A stretch of 64,000 nt of DNA from Pseudomonas putida (lineage in GTDB: Bacteria > Pseudomonadota > Gammaproteobacteria > Pseudomonadales > Pseudomonadaceae): the NCBI RefSeq assembly GCF_028682395.1, contig NZ_JANHLC010000002.1, forward strand, positions 496,001 to 560,000, given 5' to 3'. Under the pieces are notes generated by a model. That model was not told the origin of the DNA and did no database searches. It saw only the letters and a list, made by a program, of their open reading frames with translations. Made by a program: the position numbers and the translations under genes. Below are positions 63,865 to 64,000 of this stretch, one piece after another; positions within the stretch are counted from its first letter, which is position 1; every line of letters begins with the position of its first letter.

Positions 63865-64000
63865 GAAGCCTCTCCCGCACGCTCGGCAGTCGCAGGAGAC
63901 AACGCCTTCAGCACTTGCTCCTTCGCACCGTCCATCACCACCTGGCCCTCCTCCATGACAATCAACCGATCGACCAGTGCCAGCACACTGGGGCGATGGG
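63861..64000 (-). CDS. Type I secretion ABC transporter, C-terminal fragment (continues outside window)
   Basis: Only the last 46 residues are in the window: HRPSVLALVDRLIVMEEGQV and the end VVMDGAKEQVLKAL followed by a short tail. This is the H-loop-to-end part of the ATPase domain of LapB/HlyB-type exporters. The stop overlaps the GTG of the HlyD-type gene. Confidence 0.88.
   Translation of the reverse strand, partial: HRPSVLALVDRLIVMEEGQVVMDGAKEQVLKALSPATAERAGEAS

Overview
This is a high-GC chromosomal segment of a Pseudomonas. The evidence is the close relatedness of its IbpA, DusC, GltX and Xcp/Psc-type proteins, the ROSE-type ibpA leader, and a type III secretion cluster with the P. 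aeruginosa pop/pcr/psc/exs gene set. The species cannot be named from the sequence. No insertion sequence, integrase, prophage, CRISPR array or replication origin was seen.

Layout. 1-5.7 kb: housekeeping genes, namely the 3' part of a PAS-PAS-GGDEF-EAL protein, ibpA with a sigma32 promoter and RNA thermometer, dusC, a hotdog thioesterase, an alpha/beta hydrolase and a TetR regulator. 5.8-8.1 kb: a duplicated tRNA-Ala/tRNA-Glu operon beside gltX. 8.3-13.6 kb: an EmrAB-type efflux pair, an isochorismatase-like hydrolase divergent from a GlxA-type AraC regulator, and a D-2-hydroxyacid dehydrogenase. 14.0-17.1 kb: a classical autotransporter. 17.2-19.5 kb: a small unrecognised module that looks like a class I type III chaperone, a 387-residue partner overlapping it, and a SLOG-like protein.

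19.6-31.3 kb: a complete leftward type II secretion operon gspC-M. It is preceded by a cytochrome b561 gene that overlaps gspC, and by a large GbpA/CbpD-like lytic polysaccharide monooxygenase, a plausible exported substrate. 31.8-32.0 kb: a divergent CsrA/RsmA-like gene.

32.0-56.8 kb: a complete Ysc/Psc-type type III secretion system in two divergent blocks. Leftward from 50.2 kb run popN-pcr1-pcr2-pcr3-pcr4-pcrD-pcrR-pcrG-pcrV-pcrH-popB-popD-exsB-exsA-exsD-pscB-pscC-pscD-pscE-pscF-pscG-pscH-pscI-pscJ-pscK-pscL. Rightward from 50.4 kb run pscN-pscU. An ExsA-box-like sequence lies in the divergent popN/pscN region. exsC and exsE, which in P. aeruginosa precede exsB and couple secretion to transcription, are absent from their usual place.

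56.8-64 kb: a DUF4177-like gene, a 1194-residue protein of about ten Ig-like repeats, and, converging on it, a type I secretion system (TolC-like, HlyD-like and the end of an ABC ATPase) that probably exports it. The window thus holds secretion systems of types I, II, III and V, which suggests a locus specialised for interaction with host or surface. The least explained parts are the 17.2-19.5 kb module and the rewired exs control region around 41-41.8 kb.
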